Assembly: GCA_964558295.1 (NCBI GenBank)
Contig: CAZLDQ010000009.1
Location: 1-53,861 of the forward strand
Source of the DNA: JBDKTH01 sp964558295
GTDB lineage: Bacteria; Planctomycetota; Planctomycetia; Pirellulales; Thermoguttaceae
Length of the DNA: 53,861 bases
Reading direction: 5' to 3'
The position numbers were made by a program, and so were the translations under genes. Every line of letters starts with the position of its first letter. The stretch's first letter is position 1. The notes under the pieces were generated by a model. The model did not search any database. It saw only the letters and a list, made by a program, of their open reading frames with translations, and was not told where the DNA came from. Of this stretch, positions 41,004-50,500 are shown one piece after another.

Positions 41004-44000
41004 ATGGCGACTGTGTGCAAACCGATCCGACATCACTTAGCGACCAGCGAGCCGAACCAAACGCCGGTGACCAAGCGGCGAGGGTGGGGGCGATGGTTGA
41101 TGGGCGGGCTGGTGCTGCTGGCAGTGGGCTGGCTGGCGCCGATTGTGGTGGCCCAAAGCCCGTTGCTCTCGTGGGTCGTCGGGAGTCTGACGGCCGAGGT
41201 GCAAGGCAAGGTGCGCGTGGAGTCGGCGTCGCTTGGCTGGTTCTCGCCGGTGGAGTTGTCGGGCGTGGAAGTCCGCGATGTAAACGGCCGGCCGGTCGTT
41301 GCGGTGTCAAAACTCACCGGCGAACGATGGCTCATGGGCCTCCTGTGGAATTCGTCGAACTTGGGGCGATTCCGCGTGGAAAACCCGAGGCTGACCCTCG
41401 TACTGCGCGACGACGGGAGCAATCTGGAAGACGTCCTGCAGAAGTATCTTGTCGAGGAAACGACGGAGGAGGGAGTTAAGGCGGCCGAGACCGGCGGGGC
41501 AGTCGGTGTTCAGGTGGAGATCGTCAACGGCGAGGTGGCGGTCTTTGATCCGCGCACCCGGCAGTCGTGGACGGTCCAAAACCTTGGGGTCAAACTGGCC
41601 GTGCCGTCGGACGCGAGCCGGCCGACCGTGCTCCAGGCGGCGGGGGCGGTGACCGATGCGCGCCGGCCGGGGCGGTTTGAAGGGTCGCTTTTCCTGAAGC
41701 AGGGGGAGGGGAAGCCGGATGCGCTGACGGTGAGGACGGAGAACTTGCCGCTGGCCCTGCTGCGGCCGGTGGTGAGCCGGCTGGTTGGGGAGGCCCGCTT
41801 GGACGGCTGGCTCTCGATGACGGTCGAGTGCCAAGGGACCGATCTGGCCAAGCTCGACGGCGTGACTGTGCAAGGCCAAGCCCGTGCCGAGGGCTTTTGT
41901 TGGGCCAGTCCACAACTGGGAACCGATCAGGTTGCCTTCCGGCAATTGCAAACAAGCGGCCAGCTTGGCTGGCAAGGGTCGCGTGTTCGGGTGGATCGGC
42001 TGGTGGTGGAGTCGGACGTCGGCGGTGGATCGGCTGCGGGCGTGGTCGATTGGGAGGGGAAGCTTGCGGACCAGCCGTTGGAAGTCCACGGGCAATTGGA
42101 CTTGGCCCGACTGGCGGCGATGTTGCCTGAGACGTTACATCTTCGTAAGGGAACGCAGGTCCTCTCCGGGCAGTTGCAGTTGTCGCTGGCCAGCCGGCCT
42201 GGGGCGGAGGGGATGACCTGGCAGGGACGCCTGGACGCTCGAAACTTGATGGCCGACAATCAAGGACAACGGTGGGTCTGGACGCAGCCGATCCTCGTCG
42301 ATCTGGCTGCCCGGCAAGGTGGCGGAGGACTGGTGGTGGACAGTCTCCGCTGCAAGTCGGACTTTTTGCAGATCGAAGGGGCGGGGACGACGGAAGAGTT
42401 TTTGGCGACGGTCAACTGGGACCTGAACCGGCTGGTCGGACAGCTCAAGGGGTTGGTTGACTTCGGTGGTCTTCAGTTGGCCGGCGACGGGTGGGCCAAG
42501 TTGCATTGGAAGCAGCCGGCCGGGCAAGACTTCCTGGCCGAAGGACAACTCCAAGTGCAGAACTTCCGCCTGGCGAGCACGGCGCAGAGGCCCTGGACGG
42601 AAGACAAGCTTTGGGTGAACCTGACGGCCACGGGGCGGACCGATTTTTCTGCCAATACTCGGTTGGAATCGGCCGTGTTGGAGGCGATGGCCGGCGACGA
42701 CCGGCTCGACGCCCGACTGGTGCAGCCGATCGCCGACTTCCACAACGGCGGCGTGTGGCCCGTGGCGGTGCGTTCGACGGGCGAACTGGCCCGCTGGCTG
42801 CCGCGTCTGAGCCCGTGGGTCAGCCTGGAAGGCGTGCAACTGGCCGGACACTACGATCTCCAGGGACAAGTGACCTGCCGATCGGGCTCTGTTTATGTGA
42901 ACCCAAGCAAGCTGACGGTCGACCAGCTTCAACTGCACACGACCGGCTGGCACATCCAGGAACCGCGCGTTGAGCTGACCGCGGAGGGCGGTTGGGAGCA
43001 GACGCGGCAGCGTCTGGAACTCCGCTCGGCCCAAGCGACCAGTGGGGCGGTGGCCGTGCGCACGCAGGGGTTTACGCTGGCTTGGCCGGAGACGGGGGTA
43101 GAACTGGCCGGAAAGGTTGAGTATCAGGGGCGTTTGGAACCGTTACAAGCGTGGATCACCGATCCGGCGAAACCGGCTTCCTGGAGGCTTGGGGGGCAAC
43201 TGGCCGGGATGTTCGAATGCCAGCCGTCGGCGGCGGGATTTGCCGCGCGCGTGGATGCGTCGATCCAGAATCTGGCCGCCTCGGATGCTTCGGGCCAACA
43301 GTTCCAGGAGCCGCATGTGCGACTGGTGGGACAAGGAAACTATCAGCGAGCGAGCGGGCTGTTGGTCGTCGAGAAAGCCGAGTTGACCTCGACCACGTTG
43401 GGAGCGGTCGGCGGTGGACAATATGTGAGCCACGACGCGGCCAGCCTGGTGGAGGTGAATGGGAAGATCCAATACGATTTGGAAAAGGTCTCGGCCCTGA
43501 TGCGTTCCTACCTGGGGGACGGGATCTATGCGGCGGGGCGTGGAGTAAGCCCAGTGGCTTATCGGGGACCGACGACGTGGAGCGCTGGACAGGGGACCGT
43601 CGCTTTGGGGTGGCAGGGGGCGAACCTCTACGGCTTCGAGATCGGCCCGGGTGAACTTCAAGCGGCGTTGGCCCATGGCGCTTTGCAGCTTCGGCCCTTG
43701 GACTTGAGGGTCAGCGAAGGGCGGGTGCGTCTGGCCACGGAGCTGCGTCTGGCGGACGATCCGATGACACTGGTGGTGGCCCCGGGCCGGTTGGCCGATC
43801 AGATCCGGATCAACCCGCGGATGTGCGGCCATGCGTTGCAGTACATTGCTCCGGTGCTGGCTGGGGTGACGACGGCCGAAGGGCGGTTTTCCGTGGAGTT
43901 TGACGCCTGCCGTATTCCGCTGAGCGCGCCTTCGCAGGGGGAGTTGCGCGGGCGGATGATTATCCATTCGGTGCAGATCGGTCCTGGGCCGTTGGTCCAG

Positions 44001-44441
44001 GAATTGGCGCTCGTTTTGGGACGTGCGTCGCCGGCCCAACTGAACCGAGAATCGGTGATCCCCTTCCGTCTGGTCGACGGCCGGGTGTGGCACGAGAACC
44101 TGGAACTGGTCTTTCCCGACGTGACGATTCGGACCTACGGTTCCGTGGGCTTGGATAAGACACTGGCCATCATGGCCGAAATGCCCGTGCCGCCGAAGTG
44201 GATTGGCAACAATCCGCTTGGCACGGCCCTGAAGAATCAGACGCTCCGTCTTCCGATTAACGGCACCCTTACGAAACCGACGATTGACCGGGCTGTGCTC
44301 AATCATTTTACCCAACAATTTCTGCACAACGCCGCGGGAAGCATCGTCCAGGAGCAGTTGAACAAGCACCAGGACGATATTCAGCGAGGCTTGAACAAGG
44401 TGAATCGCGAGCTGGATCGCTTGTTCGGTCCGCCGCGGTAG
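41004..44441 (+). CDS. Very large AsmA/TamB-like envelope protein
   Basis: A 1145-residue protein with a short basic cytoplasmic start, one membrane anchor (about 29-50), then more than 1000 residues of repetitive beta-rich sequence. ESASLGWFSPVELSGVEVRD and RFRVENPRLTLVLRDDGS match the start of AsmA-like proteins. The long middle alternates short strands and Gly/Gln/Trp-rich turns (for example LQVQNFRLAS, ELRLADDP), as in the beta-taco grooves of bridge-like lipid transporters, and the C-terminal 150 residues resemble the AsmA C-terminal region. Such proteins span the periplasm and are thought to move lipids. GGAGG lies 8 bases before ATG 41004. No partner gene is adjacent. Confidence 0.75.
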   Translation: MATVCKPIRHHLATSEPNQTPVTKRRGWGRWLMGGLVLLAVGWLAPIVVAQSPLLSWVVGSLTAEVQGKVRVESASLGWFSPVELSGVEVRDVNGRPVVAVSKLTGERWLMGLLWNSSNLGRFRVENPRLTLVLRDDGSNLEDVLQKYLVEETTEEGVKAAETGGAVGVQVEIVNGEVAVFDPRTRQSWTVQNLGVKLAVPSDASRPTVLQAAGAVTDARRPGRFEGSLFLKQGEGKPDALTVRTENLPLALLRPVVSRLVGEARLDGWLSMTVECQGTDLAKLDGVTVQGQARAEGFCWASPQLGTDQVAFRQLQTSGQLGWQGSRVRVDRLVVESDVGGGSAAGVVDWEGKLADQPLEVHGQLDLARLAAMLPETLHLRKGTQVLSGQLQLSLASRPGAEGMTWQGRLDARNLMADNQGQRWVWTQPILVDLAARQGGGGLVVDSLRCKSDFLQIEGAGTTEEFLATVNWDLNRLVGQLKGLVDFGGLQLAGDGWAKLHWKQPAGQDFLAEGQLQVQNFRLASTAQRPWTEDKLWVNLTATGRTDFSANTRLESAVLEAMAGDDRLDARLVQPIADFHNGGVWPVAVRSTGELARWLPRLSPWVSLEGVQLAGHYDLQGQVTCRSGSVYVNPSKLTVDQLQLHTTGWHIQEPRVELTAEGGWEQTRQRLELRSAQATSGAVAVRTQGFTLAWPETGVELAGKVEYQGRLEPLQAWITDPAKPASWRLGGQLAGMFECQPSAAGFAARVDASIQNLAASDASGQQFQEPHVRLVGQGNYQRASGLLVVEKAELTSTTLGAVGGGQYVSHDAASLVEVNGKIQYDLEKVSALMRSYLGDGIYAAGRGVSPVAYRGPTTWSAGQGTVALGWQGANLYGFEIGPGELQAALAHGALQLRPLDLRVSEGRVRLATELRLADDPMTLVVAPGRLADQIRINPRMCGHALQYIAPVLAGVTTAEGRFSVEFDACRIPLSAPSQGELRGRMIIHSVQIGPGPLVQELALVLGRASPAQLNRESVIPFRLVDGRVWHENLELVFPDVTIRTYGSVGLDKTLAIMAEMPVPPKWIGNNPLGTALKNQTLRLPINGTLTKPTIDRAVLNHFTQQFLHNAAGSIVQEQLNKHQDDIQRGLNKVNRELDRLFGPPR

Positions 44442-44590
44442 GGAGAGGAAGGAGTGGGGGCAGGATTCGGGATTATTCCTACAGGTTTTGTTTGGCTAAA
44501 ACCAATCAGGTCTTGTCTGGCAAGCCGGAGTAAGAGCCGGTCCGTGGGTCTGGTTTTCTTCCCAGATTCCCTCAACCCCTCATTCTTGTC

Positions 44591-44619
44591 TTGTTCGAAG
44601 TTGGGGGTTGATTTATGAT
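44591..44619 (+). promoter_or_regulatory. Candidate promoter of the sugar-nucleotide genes
   Basis: TTGTTC (44591-44596) and TATGAT (44614-44619) are 17 bases apart; the -10 matches in 5/6 positions, the -35 in 3/6. The predicted start near 44626 leaves a leader of about 125 bases with two hairpins before the ATG at 44752. Confidence 0.4.
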
Positions 44620-44699
44620 GATGCCCCCGGTGCTTCGATTGAGGGGGAACCCCCATGCGATGTGACCGCCGAGTATGAAGTCAGTAGTTCCCCATTTCG

Positions 44700-44734
44700 G
44701 GAGGGCCATGCTTTGGGCCCTCCTGAGCATTTTT
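44700..44734 (+). terminator. Hairpin with a T-run just before the RmlC-like gene
   Basis: GGAGGGCC (44700-44707) pairs with GGCCCTCC (44716-44723), and TTTTT follows at 44730-44734 after six bases. It lies 18 bases before the ATG at 44752, so it could be an attenuator in the leader or the end of the AsmA-like transcript. A smaller GGGG/CCCC hairpin lies at about 44643-44654. Confidence 0.45.
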
Positions 44735-44751
44735 GCAAGGATGCAGAGTCG

Positions 44752-45384
44752 ATGAAGATCGTGGCTGTCGAGACGTTGGCGATTGCCGAGGTGAAAGTGA
44801 TTCGCTTTGGGCGGTTTGGCGACCATCGGGGGTACTTCACCGAGCCGTTTCGGCGCAGTGATATCGACGCCCGGGCTGAATTTCTCGGCGGGATCCAGTT
44901 TCCCCAATCCAACGAGAGCTATTCGCACGCCAACGTGGTCCGCGGCCTCCACTTCCAGTGGAATCCCTACATGGGAAAGCTGGTGCGTACGATCGCCGGG
45001 CACATGGTCGACCTGGTGCTGGACATCCGCCAAGGCTCGCCGACCTACGGGAAGATTATTGCCCACGACATGCCGGCGTCGGCCGACCGCGCGGAAGCCG
45101 AATGGATCTGGGTTCCGCCCGGCTTTGCCCACGGCAATTTCTTTCTTGAACCGAGCTACATTGAATACTATTGCTCGGGCGAATACAGCCCGGGGTGTGA
45201 GGCGGGCATCTCGCCGTTGGCCGAGGATCTCGACTGGTCGCTCTGCGCCCCGGCGCTCAAGGCCCAGTTCGACCGGGTGGCGCGCGGCGCGGGCATCCTT
45301 TCTGACAAGGATCGGCAGGGGCTGTCGCTGACGGCCTGGGGGGCCGATCCCCGGGCCGCCCATTTCCACTATGGCTGCTGCTGA
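44752..45384 (+). CDS. rfbC: dTDP-4-dehydrorhamnose 3,5-epimerase family protein (RmlC-like)
   Basis: A 210-residue cupin of the RmlC family. Signature segments are FGDHRGYFTEPFRRSD, QSNESYSHANVVRGLHFQ with the catalytic-base His, and MVDLVLDIRQGSPTYGK. WVPPGFAHGNFFL follows with the usual Gly-Phe-Ala-His, and the late EYYCSGEY carries the catalytic Tyr region. It epimerises a 4-keto-6-deoxy sugar at C3 and C5. It is about 25 residues longer than typical. ATG 44752 has AAGGA upstream; an in-frame ATG at 44608 would lie within the leader and is rejected. RmlA and RmlB are not in the window. Confidence 0.88.
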   Translation: MKIVAVETLAIAEVKVIRFGRFGDHRGYFTEPFRRSDIDARAEFLGGIQFPQSNESYSHANVVRGLHFQWNPYMGKLVRTIAGHMVDLVLDIRQGSPTYGKIIAHDMPASADRAEAEWIWVPPGFAHGNFFLEPSYIEYYCSGEYSPGCEAGISPLAEDLDWSLCAPALKAQFDRVARGAGILSDKDRQGLSLTAWGADPRAAHFHYGCC

Positions 45385-45408
45385 GCACCCGTGCGCGAGG
45401 AGGCCAGG

Positions 45409-46143
45409 ATGATCGAGGCGAAGAAAATTCTGTTTACCGGCGGCAGCGGGTTGTTGGGAGGCGAGATGCGACGGCGGCTCGCCGAGGCCAGTTATCCCTC
45501 GTCGGCCGAGTTTGATGTGACCAACTACGCCCAGATGGACGCCTACGTGCGTGGCGCGGGCTTCACTATGCTGGTCCACGCCGCGGCCTTCACTTCGCCG
45601 CCGAAGGTCGACAAGGATCCGGCTCGGGCGATCGAAGTAAACATCATCGGCACGGCCAACGTGGCCAAACTTTGCCTGGCCCATGGGCTGAAGCTGGTGT
45701 ACATCTCGACCGACTATGTGTTTGCCGGCGACCAGGGCAACTACGCCGAGGAAGACCCAGTTCATCCGGTAAACAAATACGCCTGGTCCAAACTCGGCGG
45801 CGAATGCGCCGTGCGCCTGGTCGATCAGTCGCTGATCGTGCGGACCACCTTCGGGCCGAACGTGTTCCCCTACGAAAAGGCGTTTGTTGACCAGTGGACC
45901 AGCCGGGAAAGCGTCAGCCAGATTGCGGCCAAACTGGTCCGCCTGCTGGAGCACGACGTGACCGGGGTGATTCACCTGGGCGGGCCGCGCCGGACGGTTT
46001 ATGACTACGCCTGCAGTCTGGATCCAAGTCGATCGATCCAGGAGCTTTCGATTCACGACGTTCATTTTCGCGTGCCGGTCGATACTTCGTTGAATTGCGA
46101 GCGGTATCGAAACTTGGAGTTGGAAAAAGAAGAGAAGGATTGA
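45409..46143 (+). CDS. dTDP-4-dehydrorhamnose reductase-like SDR protein (RmlD-like)
   Basis: A 244-residue SDR enzyme. ILFTGGSGLLGGEMRRRL binds NADP, VYISTDYVFAGDQGNY contains the catalytic Thr, and KYAWSKLGGECAV the Tyr-x3-Lys. These match the RmlD branch, which reduces the 4-keto group in the last step of deoxysugar synthesis. It is some 40 residues shorter than standard RmlD, with a shortened C-terminal sugar-binding part. ATG 45409 is preferred because GAGGAGG lies 7 bases upstream. It follows the RmlC-like gene by 24 bases and probably shares its transcript. Confidence 0.83.
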   Translation: MIEAKKILFTGGSGLLGGEMRRRLAEASYPSSAEFDVTNYAQMDAYVRGAGFTMLVHAAAFTSPPKVDKDPARAIEVNIIGTANVAKLCLAHGLKLVYISTDYVFAGDQGNYAEEDPVHPVNKYAWSKLGGECAVRLVDQSLIVRTTFGPNVFPYEKAFVDQWTSRESVSQIAAKLVRLLEHDVTGVIHLGGPRRTVYDYACSLDPSRSIQELSIHDVHFRVPVDTSLNCERYRNLELEKEEKD

Positions 46144-46216
46144 CCCGAACGGCCCCCTCTTATGCCGGGAGAGGGGAACGGCGGATTGCATGGATTCATC
46201 AGGGAGGAAGAAAACG

Positions 46217-47194
46217 ATGAGGATTCTGGTTGCCGGAGGCGCGGGGTTCATTGGCTCGGTGCTCGTTCCGCTCTTGTTGGATCATGGGTATGAGGTTGAC
46301 GTGGCCGACCAACTCTGGTTTGGCAACCACCTCCCGCCGGAGGTGAAGGTCACCCAGCGTGACCTGTTCGACATGGCGGAAGAAGATTTCCAGGGGTACG
46401 ACCAGGTGATCTTCCTGGCCGGATTGTCGAACGATCCGATGGCCGAGTTCAGCCCGTCGATGAATTTCGTTCACAACGGGGCCTTGCCCTCGTATCTGGC
46501 TTATACGGCTCGCAAGGCCGGTGTCCGGCGGTTCATTTACGCTTCGTCCTGTTCGGTCTACGGCTATACGGTCAACGAGCTGTACGACGAAGACTGCCCG
46601 GTGACCTGCGCGTATCCCTATGGGATCTCGAAACTCCAAGGGGAACGCGGGGTGATCCAACTCCAAAACGACCAGTTTTCCACGATCGCCTTGCGCCAAG
46701 GCACGGTCTGCGGCTACAGCCCGCGGATGCGGTTCGACCTGATTGTCAACACGATGTACAAGGCGGCGATGTGCGACGGGCAGATTACGATCAACAACCC
46801 GTCGATTTGGCGTCCGATCCTCGACGTGCGCGATACGGCGATGGCTTTTTTGCGGGCCGTGCAAGCCGACCTGTCGATCAGCGGCGTGTTCAACGTGGCC
46901 TGCGGCAACTTCACCGTCGGCCAGATCGGCGACATGGTCAAGGACGCCGTCGAAGAGCTGACCGGCCGGAAGATCAAGATCCAGATCAAGAATCTCCAGG
47001 ACTTCCGCAACTACAAGGTGACCTGTGAGCGGGCCCGGATGGTGCTGGGTTTCTTGCCGAAATATTCGATCGAAGACATCATCACCCAGTTGCACCATCA
47101 TCGCGCCGAGTACGGTGATTTTTCCAACGAGGCCTTTTACAACATCGCCACGTTCCGCAAGCAGTTCGCCCCCAAGCTGCGTGTGGCAGCTTAG
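46217..47194 (+). CDS. NAD-dependent nucleotide-sugar epimerase/dehydratase
   Basis: A 325-residue extended SDR protein. ILVAGGAGFIGSVLVPLLL is the NAD site, IYASSCSVYGYT carries the catalytic Ser, and YPYGISKLQGE the Tyr-x3-Lys. It is closest in pattern to UDP-glucose/GlcNAc 4-epimerases and related dehydratases; the exact sugar is unknown. A C-terminal region rich in aromatic and basic residues closes the substrate site. ATG 46217 has GGGAGGAAG upstream; an in-frame ATG at 46190 is less likely. It is the third sugar-nucleotide enzyme in a row, separated from the second by a spacer with a CCCCTCT/AGAGGGG inverted pair. Confidence 0.85.
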   Translation: MRILVAGGAGFIGSVLVPLLLDHGYEVDVADQLWFGNHLPPEVKVTQRDLFDMAEEDFQGYDQVIFLAGLSNDPMAEFSPSMNFVHNGALPSYLAYTARKAGVRRFIYASSCSVYGYTVNELYDEDCPVTCAYPYGISKLQGERGVIQLQNDQFSTIALRQGTVCGYSPRMRFDLIVNTMYKAAMCDGQITINNPSIWRPILDVRDTAMAFLRAVQADLSISGVFNVACGNFTVGQIGDMVKDAVEELTGRKIKIQIKNLQDFRNYKVTCERARMVLGFLPKYSIEDIITQLHHHRAEYGDFSNEAFYNIATFRKQFAPKLRVAA

Positions 47195-47370
47195 GCTGGC
47201 GCGTGCGTGTTGGCGGTTTCCAGATCGTTGTTGCGGTTCCGAGGCAGTACCGCCAGGGGAGGGACGCTAGTGAGAAGGCGCCACCTGGGGGTCCTGCGGC
47301 TTTGTGCACACACGCACGCAGCCAGGCAAGGCAACCCAGGTAATCCACGTCGGCTTTATCGGGGTTGAGA

Positions 47371-47399
47371 TTGATTGGGTTGAGCAACACGCATATACT
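47371..47399 (+). promoter_or_regulatory. Candidate promoter of the methyltransferase-glycosyltransferase gene
   Basis: TTGATT (47371-47376) and TATACT (47394-47399) are 17 bases apart (4/6 and 5/6 consensus). The predicted start is near 47406, about 165 bases before ATG 47570. The same box pair with the same spacing recurs at 52161-52189. The rest of the 375-base spacer holds no ORF. Confidence 0.5.
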
Positions 47400-47569
47400 G
47401 CCCGAACTCTCAGGTCGACAAGGGTGATGCAGCTTGCCAGCTTCTGGCTGGAGCGGGTCCGATCGGGGGGATTCATGCTCCCATCGTAGAGATCGCTGCC
47501 TTGAGACGCGTTAGCCACGGAGGGGAGGGGCTTGTCCCTCGATGGACGGTTCACGGAAGGAGGAGACCA

Positions 47570-50500
47570 ATGCTACTTGGCGTCACAACGTCTCATCGGT
47601 GCCGGGCGTGCGGCGGGGAGGGGCTCCAGTTTCTCCGCCGCCTGCCGAGCATGGCCGGCGACGGTACTCGGGACTTCTACTCCTGCCCGAACTGCCGCTC
47701 GATCATCGATGTCTCCGAAACCATTCTGGATTATGCGGAAGAGCACATCGATGCCGGATTTGAGGCTGCCACAAGGTACTATGCTGAGTACGGCGCCGGG
47801 CTCGGCTTCATGGCTTGGCTGATGCAGACGCTCCGCTCGGCGGTGCCCGAGCGCAACGGGACGCCGGTCCGCTTCCTGGACGTGGGAGCAGGCATGGGGT
47901 TTTGTACGGATATTGCCCGCTGGTTCGGTTGGCAGGCGGTCGGCGTCGAACCGTCGCGGCGTGGGCAGATCGGGGGGGAGTTGCTCGGGGTTTCCATCCT
48001 GCCCCAGTATCTGGAAGACACCGCGCTGGCCACGGAATCCTTTGACGCGGTCTTCTCCTCGGAGGTCATCGAGCATGTCCGCGATCCCGAGGCGTTTGTA
48101 CACACCCTGGCCAAATACCTCACCTCGGAAGGAATCCTGTGCTTGACCACCCCGAATGCGGGCGTGCTGGAGGAGCCGGGGGAAGCCGAGATTGAAATCA
48201 GGGAGGCACTTGGCGCGGGGCAACACCTGACGATCTTCTCCGAGACCGGTCTGCGTCTGCTGCTCACACGTTGTGGGATGCAAGACATCCGGGTGTATTT
48301 TGACGCCGGCAAGTCCGGCCGGAAGCGGCTAGTGGTCATGGCCGCCAAGCGGGAAGGCATCCTCCCGGCCGACCTCGATCGCCGCTGCAAGGAAGCTCGC
48401 AGCGGCTCCTGTATGACCGCGTACCTCGAGCAGCTGGTACACCAGCGTGAGGCGAAGAACCAACGTGACCCTATCTATTGGGGAGCCGTGTATCGACTCG
48501 CGGAAGAGTACGTCAATCGGGGCGATTACCTTGCGGCGTTGCCGTTGATCGAGACGATCGACGCCTATCTCACGTCGCGGAACCTCGACGACGAGGCACT
48601 CCTACGGTGGCGCACCAATTCGTTGGTCGAATACTCGGCGCGGGTTCCCTGCTTCCTCGGGCACTACCGATATTATCGCGGCATGTTCGCCCTCAACCAT
48701 GAAGGCGACCTCGTGGCGGCCGCTCATCACTTCCGTGTTGCGGCGCACCTGTGCGAGATCGAGGAAGGCTTGCCGGGCTGTGCCTATCTCGGTGCGATGT
48801 CGAAGCTGGCCAAGCTCCATGAAGGGATTGCTCTGGTCCGGCAAGGCAAGCGCGAAGGGGTGACGATCTTCCAGGCGATGCTGGCCCATGCCGACACGAT
48901 GCCCGCCGAGATTACCGCGCGGGTGAAAGCGGAACTGGCGGCCGCGGAACACCAACTCCCGGAGCCCTTGGATGCGACGCCCAACCCGGCAGACTCCATG
49001 TCCCAGACGCTGCAGATCGCCCTGCGGGATTTTGACCGTCTGTCGCCGGAGATGTGCAACGCGGCGAAAGTCCTGATCTCGGCTGCTGCCCGGGATTTGG
49101 ATGTCCTTCCCCGCGAACTGGCCAAGTTCAACGCCCAGATCGAGCGATTGGCCAATGGAATTACCGGAGGGGCTGAGCAAACGCTTGCCGGAATCCGCGA
49201 GTGCCTCGACCGTTTGGACCGGCTCGGGGCACGGGGCAAAAGCGTCCTGGGCCACATCGAACGGCTCCTCACGGTGACGGCCGAAACGTTCCAGGCGGTT
49301 CAAGCCGTCGTCCGGGGGATTACTCGGACGGCTACGGCCGTATGGTCATTCGTCTGCCTGCCGGTAGTCCTCCTGCAACGGACAAGCAGGGCTCTGCGCT
49401 CGCGCGGGCCGGCGGTGCGCCTGGCCGATCTCCAGAGAGTCGATCGCCAAAACCAGGAGAACCGCCACGCGCTCGGCGAGATCCTCTCCGAGGTGCTCGT
49501 CGAACAGACGGTCGTCTGTCCGGACGACCGCTTCAGCCATGTGGCGTTGATGGTCGGGACGTATCGGCGCGTGAACACGGCAAGCCTGGTGCTCACGGTC
49601 TGCAATGACCAAGGGGAGCCGCTGCGCGAGGTTACCCGGCCAACGGCGACGCTTGCCGACAACGAATTCGCTCTGTTTCATTTCGAGCCGATCCTCGGAA
49701 GCCGCGGCCAGACGTACCGGCTGCGGATCTCCAGCCCAGACGCCCAGCCTGGCAATGCGGTGACGCTTTGGGCTCGCCCGACGCCGCGGCCGGCGGGGAT
49801 GACGTATGCGGGCAAGACTGTGGTTGACGCGGAACTGATCACCCGCTTGGGCTGCAATCGGCGGCGAACGGCTTCCTCCGGACTGCCGGCTCCGCAGCGG
49901 GATCTCTTGATTATCACTCCCGACCACCTAGGCCATATGCGGATTGGGCTGGCGATGCGGCATTGGGAGATCGCCGAGGCCCTGAGCCGTGCCGGTCTGC
50001 GAGTGACGCTGGCCAGCACGCGTCCCGTTCCCCACGACTTGGCTTCGCCCGCTTTTCGCGTGGAGGACGTGAGTCTCCCGGGCAACAAAATGGTGAACCT
50101 CGTCCGGGAACATGCGGCCGTCATGGTCCAGGGAACGGTTCTCACCGACTTCCCGGCCCTGCGCGAGGTGGAGCGGCCGCTGATCGCTGATATGGTCACT
50201 CCGATGCACATCGAAAGCATCGAGACCAGCCAAGAGCAATATCTCAACTCGCTCAAAGCCATCCAGCACTGTCTGGAAACGGCCGATTTCTTCGTCTGCG
50301 GCAATGAACGCCAACGGATCTACTGGCTCGGAATGCTGACGGCCATGGGGCGGCTCTCGAAGGAGGACCGCGACCGCGATCGGGAGTTCCGCCACCTGAT
50401 CGACGTTGTCCACTTCGGCATTCCCGACGACGAACCGCAGAAAACCCGTCCCGTGCTCAAAGGCGTCTTGCCCGGGATTCACCCCGACGACTTCCTCCTG

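Noticed and set aside
44572..46251. Minus-strand open frame of about 559 codons
   Set aside because: It is the antisense shadow of the RmlC-like and RmlD-like genes, both of which have clear motifs and ribosome sites.
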